Shown here: positions 61,801 to 64,000 of the stretch, piece after piece
Numbering within the stretch: position 1 is the stretch's first letter
Layout of the letters: the number at the start of each line of letters is the position of its first letter
Source: Ruminiclostridium hungatei
Lineage (GTDB): Bacteria > Bacillota > Clostridia > Acetivibrionales > DSM-1351
Direction of reading: 5' to 3'
NCBI RefSeq assembly: GCF_002051585.1
Contig: NZ_MZGX01000027.1
Span: 26,364 to 90,363, forward strand
DNA: 64,000 nt
The notes under the pieces: generated by a model
Told to the model about the DNA's origin: nothing
The model's input: the letters and a program-made list of their open reading frames with translations, nothing else
Database searches by the model: none
Position numbers and translations under genes: made by a program

Positions 61801-64000
61801 TCCGATTGTTTATACAGTTACAGCGACTGATGGCTCAACATCAAACTATACTGTAATTGTAAAAGAACCTCTAGGAACACCTAAAAACTTGAAAGCTTTA
61901 ACAAGAACTAATAACCTGATTACATTGGAATGGGATGCTGCAAGTATTAATCAACGTGTAAAAAGCTATGATATCTATGCGGATGAAAGGTTTTTACTAT
62001 CTGTAACAGGTACGAGCTACATTGCCGGAGATTTAATTCCAAACACATTGTATACTTTTAGTGTCAGAGCTAAGGATGCAGAAGGCAATACATCCCCTGA
62101 CAGTACAATTCAATCATCAACAAAAGCAGGAATAAAAAGTTTTACATTTTCATCAATAGGTTCAACAGTCTATACAAAAATATATGAACCTACAAAGACA
62201 ATAGTAATTGAAGTACCCGATGAAACAGATGTAAGTTCCTTGGCTGCAAATTTCAGTACAGAGGCAGCAACTGTAAAAGTCGGAACAAATCAACAGGTGA
62301 GTGGAACTACGATTAATGATTTCACTCATCCGGTAATTTATACAGTGGTGGGTGATGATGGCTCCACTGTTGACTATACTGTTATAGTAACAAAAAACGC
62401 CGAAGGTCCCGGTTTTGTGAAAATATCAGTCGATTATTCTGGTATTGTGGCGCTTAAACAAGACGGTACAGTTTGGAAATGGGAAAGAAATAATATACTA
62501 TATGAGGGGCAGACCAGTCCTGAAAGGATTGGATTAAGCAGAGTTAAAGAAATATCTTGCTTTAATGAGCATTCGGTTGCATTAAAGGAGGATGGAACTG
62601 TTTGGACATGGGGCAAAAACAAATATGGGGAGTTTGGCGATGGAAATAAAGATACATCTTCAAGGGAACCGGTACGGGCGCTCATAAACGGTGTAAAGTC
62701 AATAGCAGCAGGGGCTGGTTTCACAATTGCACTAAAGGAAGACGGGACTTTGTGGGCATGGGGACGCAGTTATGGCAGTATTCCCATGCAAGTACAAGGT
62801 TTAAGCGGAATAAAGACAATAGCTGCCGGCGAGAACTACACATTTGTAAAGGACGACGGAACAGTGTGGTCAACTTATATTCAGGGTAATCATATTGCTC
62901 AACAAATAAAAATTAGTGAAGTAAAGGAAATAGAGTGTGGAGTTTATTACGAAGAGGCATTAAAGGAAGATGGAACGGTGTGGATATGGAGTAATAGCGT
63001 AAGCTACTCAAACTACGTTGACAATGTTATAGAACCCAAAATAGTTTCCGGTATAAGCGATGTAAAAGCAATAGCAACTCGTGATATTAAAATACTTGCT
63101 TTAAAGACGGACGGTACAGTATGGAAATGTTGGGATCAGTGGGGGGAAGCAAGATGGCAGTTTCCGGTTTATGGAATAGTTAAACAAATGGGAGAGTCAG
63201 CTTATGGTTTTGACACATATCTTATGGAAGATGGAACCATATGGATTTATATGTCCGGAAACGGTTCTGAATCGTTTTTTAGAACTACATATCATGAAGA
63301 CTCTAATCTTAAATCTATAAATATTAATAATGAACCTATACTAGATTTTGATGAACATGTTACAGACTATACAGTAATATTATCTTCTGAATTTTATGAG
63401 ATGCCGGCAGTATCAGCAGTTACCTACAACCCACAAGCAACATATACTGTGACACGGTTGGAGCCGGATACTGCAATAATCACGGTAAAAGCACAAGACA
63501 GAGTAACACAAAAAAGCTATACGATACATTTTGTAAAGCTGATGTCAAATGCAAGTATTACAAGGATTTCCACAACGCCGGAAGCTCCTTCTTCCGGGGA
63601 TATGGTTACTATTAAAGTAAGAATTAAGAATTCAGACTCTGAAGCGGCGGCTATAAATAACATTTCGTATTTAGTAGACGGGGAGGAAATATATTCAGAT
63701 GCTTCCTTGTATATAGTTGAGGCCGGAGCGGAAATAGAGGCTTATACAAGTAATGGAACCTCTGTGCTGACAGCCTTGGGAAACCATGTAGTCAGTGTGG
63801 TTGTGAACGGTAATATCAATAATACGGGCAGCTTGATTGTTGAAGGAAAAGGCGGTCCTGACGGGGGCGGCGGTAATACATATACAGATTTAAAGGACTA
63901 TTTCAAACAAAATGTATTTAATGTTGTGGGCTCAGGATATACCTATATAGACTTTAACGGAGATCTGGCAAAAGCGTTTGAGGTCTGGCTGAAGGCTAAA
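55862..64000 (+). CDS. giant secreted multidomain protein: fibronectin III, RCC1-like, DUF5018-like and PPC-like domains (3' end beyond the window)
   Basis: The frame is open from the ATG at 55862 to the edge (2713 codons), with AAAAGGGGAT before it. A signal peptide (about 1-36, cut near NAYA) is followed by three fibronectin III units (about 105-372), a DUF5018-like domain (374-466), RCC1-like repeats (about 470-763, unit ALKEDGTVWAWGxN..GQLG), a chitobiase-C-like domain (767-846), then eight more fibronectin III units alternating with four PPC-like domains (DDYGDDI..A, 938-1045, 1230-1337, 1519-1625, 1716-1820), two more DUF5018-like domains (1910-2003, 2092-2178), a second RCC1-like array (2185-2466), and a cadherin-like and a CARDB-like region (to about 2661). 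No catalytic domain is seen so far. Probably a huge adhesin or cell-surface scaffold; the C-terminus lies outside. Confidence 0.85.
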   Translation, partial: MKIRTKCIAGLLVLLILVQSFSCINLDPLQVQNAYANTISKSGPADMPASPYAIPTEMVDTPTPVAKDHLNSMGDVATPAAFQLDVSTETTDKAENILEKDNPFLVITTSALSIPTNFVVVTTDNSLLATWDSVAEAESYDVSLDNNIISVRTPDFIFDNLEPNTSHIVKVRAVNQTGNGEWSEELEKQTLLSAPENLAATSSGSSVDLKWEAVAGATGYEIYRDDDKIGTAITNTYHDSGLIAETTYVYKIKAYNDDTNISSCSNECTIKAIDSANVTTETVAGSEKLSEPQNFRISAKTDISITLEWDQAADDESVDYEIYLGENHLASVTGTTYSAINLTPNTLYTFTVRAKDSEGNVSKSAAVTTATNAKITAFSFLISGKQITGNIDQEARTISLSVPENTDVSEMVASFNTSAASVTVGEIEQASGITPNDFTKPVIYTAISIDGSSVDYVVTVLVNKVKRNFIQVATYDYYTVALKEDGTVWKWGYSEYDGPAPDSGTPVQVEGICGVKAFDVGCEPYYPLMVLTEEDAIAGAKAIAAGYLHYVELKEDGTVWTCGNNGYGQLGSDSVYQTDTPIKVEGINGVVAVAAGNYFSLALKEDGTVWQWGEQRYLWSPVQVEGLSDVKMIFAGWDDAFAIKEDGTLWQWDYRSAPVQIEGISEVNMVAVGYNHIVAVKEDGTVWAWGGNDKGQLGNGTTDYSDMPVRVEGITGVKAVAAGQGHTVAIKEDGTVWAWGSNLSGQLCNDSIAASTIPVEILYEKVATPLIHPQEGVYDTTQTVTLSCATEGADIRYTMDGSTPALDSAVYNGPFTIEATTTIKAYAVKGGMFHSNLASADCFIGADNIPPTTPTELSVSDIKARTVTLTWTASTDNLKITAYDIYIDGIKAASSTATYCILTGLLPGTTHSLSVKAVDIADNISEESDTVTVTTLNDDYGDDMETAENIQIGVAVPVNIDFWDDVDYFKITPSIDDKYSISTITGDNSWVYPYGMLYDSNGRLLISGYIDNTRIIYSLKGNSTYYLCVKSDWNTGDYVLLIANIDKIAPTAPENFQLTSQTDGYVSFSWSASTDNVGVSGYELYRDGILVNTVSGEASECSDTGLSPLTTYTYTLKAVDVDGNRSLECEEISITVGGDTQAPTTPEYLSYYSLTAWQVNLYWGTSFDNFDVVKYEIYNGTTLIGTTTQTNYILWGLTPDRQYSIAVRAVDQANNRSAESNVIIFNTLVDDYGDDIKSAGLISLDADISGVIDTYYDEDFLKFTPEVDGTYRISSYNEPPYTVGCLYNNNGKFIVSQNIYEIPITYNLAANKTYYLQVSGLGHNYIGEYRIKISLFDGGQEPLAPIDFKATAIIDGIVALSWSPSTDEAIKGYELYRNGTLVQMFNGSTYEGSDMGLSPLTTYSYTLKAFDADGNSSPDSQPVIITTGNDTQAPSPPTGLSASAITDSKVTLTWAASTDNFYVARYDVYSGSTLLATSTASNCTLTGLMLGTEYTFAVKAVDESDNVSAASDGVSVRTKDDYGNDINSAEAIDIEEDITAEINFAGDDDYFYFTPVLDGLYSINGYPDIPYLRGDLYYSNGNLIAYENICNKPINYNLEANQTYYLRVSSGSYIGQYKIKVTLLDTKAPSAPANLTASGLTASKVTLAWLAATDDFKVARYDIFNGSALIAASAVSNCTLTGLIPGTEYKFSVQAVDTSNNVSEFSNEITVTTKADDCGDDIATATPVDIGIEVAAVINYTGDIDYFSFTPSLNGRYKINSYNGAPYQSGYLYDNNGKLIASGEIYKTPIIYDLEANQTYYLKVCSQNYIGQYKFKVEIMDTEAPSIPEHLVTSEVADGKVTLSWSPSTDNVGVTGYDIYEGGNLLSSVTGTTYTAISLKSNKSYLFTIQARDEEGNVSEFSSFSEVKTADADILTFNLEGLEPVVTGSIDKTKNIITLLVPEKTLVNSLVASFSTIGSNCIKVGTVEQVSGITPNDFSDPIVYTVTATDGSTSNYTVIVKEPLGTPKNLKALTRTNNLITLEWDAASINQRVKSYDIYADERFLLSVTGTSYIAGDLIPNTLYTFSVRAKDAEGNTSPDSTIQSSTKAGIKSFTFSSIGSTVYTKIYEPTKTIVIEVPDETDVSSLAANFSTEAATVKVGTNQQVSGTTINDFTHPVIYTVVGDDGSTVDYTVIVTKNAEGPGFVKISVDYSGIVALKQDGTVWKWERNNILYEGQTSPERIGLSRVKEISCFNEHSVALKEDGTVWTWGKNKYGEFGDGNKDTSSREPVRALINGVKSIAAGAGFTIALKEDGTLWAWGRSYGSIPMQVQGLSGIKTIAAGENYTFVKDDGTVWSTYIQGNHIAQQIKISEVKEIECGVYYEEALKEDGTVWIWSNSVSYSNYVDNVIEPKIVSGISDVKAIATRDIKILALKTDGTVWKCWDQWGEARWQFPVYGIVKQMGESAYGFDTYLMEDGTIWIYMSGNGSESFFRTTYHEDSNLKSININNEPILDFDEHVTDYTVILSSEFYEMPAVSAVTYNPQATYTVTRLEPDTAIITVKAQDRVTQKSYTIHFVKLMSNASITRISTTPEAPSSGDMVTIKVRIKNSDSEAAAINNISYLVDGEEIYSDASLYIVEAGAEIEAYTSNGTSVLTALGNHVVSVVVNGNINNTGSLIVEGKGGPDGGGGNTYTDLKDYFKQNVFNVVGSGYTYIDFNGDLAKAFEVWLKAK

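Overview
The window looks like the chromosome of an anaerobic, spore-forming, cellulolytic clostridium (Clostridium cluster III, Ruminiclostridium/Acetivibrio-like). This is inferred from a family 9 glycoside hydrolase, a four-subunit NAD(P)-linked [FeFe]-hydrogenase operon, PPi-dependent phosphofructokinase, pyruvate formate-lyase, S-layer homology domains, a Spo0E-like protein and AT-rich promoters. No rRNA, tRNA, CRISPR array, prophage or intact transposase was seen.

Layout. 1-4031: the start of an AraC-type regulator cut by the left edge, an ECF sigma/anti-sigma pair, a second AraC regulator, and a remnant of a DUF1016 (YhcG-like) gene beside a hairpin-rich element. 4032-13006: lower glycolysis (an in-frame pgk-tpi fusion, gpmI, eno) interspersed with a secreted Ig-like protein, an uncharacterised membrane-protein pair, an XRE regulator and a Spo0E-like gene. 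13308-18452: secG, a polysaccharide deacetylase, and a two-component system with a lipoprotein. 18529-24545: rnr, a Crh-like HPr paralogue, mtaB, and the conserved ireB-ruvX-yrzB block. 24900-30023: the hydrogenase operon (HndA-like, GHKL ATPase, HndB-like, HndC-like, HndD-like) behind a promoter overlapped by a 39-bp palindrome with Rex-like half sites. 30333-37270: an SLH protein, a transglutaminase-like protein, and a leftward unit encoding an M6 metalloprotease with Calx-beta domains plus a flagellin, preceded by a sigma-D-like promoter. 37660-47223: aldo/keto reductase, GH9 lipoprotein, flavin reductase, pyruvate formate-lyase under a ZTP riboswitch, PPi-PFK and, divergently, class II aldolase. 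47391-55574: HD phosphohydrolase, a GHL10-amidase fusion, a three-gene 2-hydroxyacyl-CoA-dehydratase-like set and a SurA-N-like membrane protein. 55862-64000: one giant secreted protein (fibronectin III, RCC1-like and other beta domains) that runs off the right edge.

How it fits together. Glycolytic genes (PPi-PFK, aldolase, PGK-TIM, GpmI, enolase) feed pyruvate. PFL produces formate and acetyl-CoA, and the hydrogenase disposes of reductant as H2. Two regulatory inputs can be read directly: a likely NADH/NAD+ (Rex) operator on the hydrogenase and a folate/purine-stress (ZTP) riboswitch on pfl. Surface and secreted functions (SLH protein, GH9, M6 protease, Ig-like and fibronectin proteins, cell-wall hydrolases) make up most of the rest.

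Two ~340-bp near-identical copies of a structured element with terminal inverted repeats lie in opposite orientation about 10 kb apart (40760-41098 and 51278-51617) and look like a nonautonomous mobile element. All functional calls are from sequence reading alone; no database search was run.
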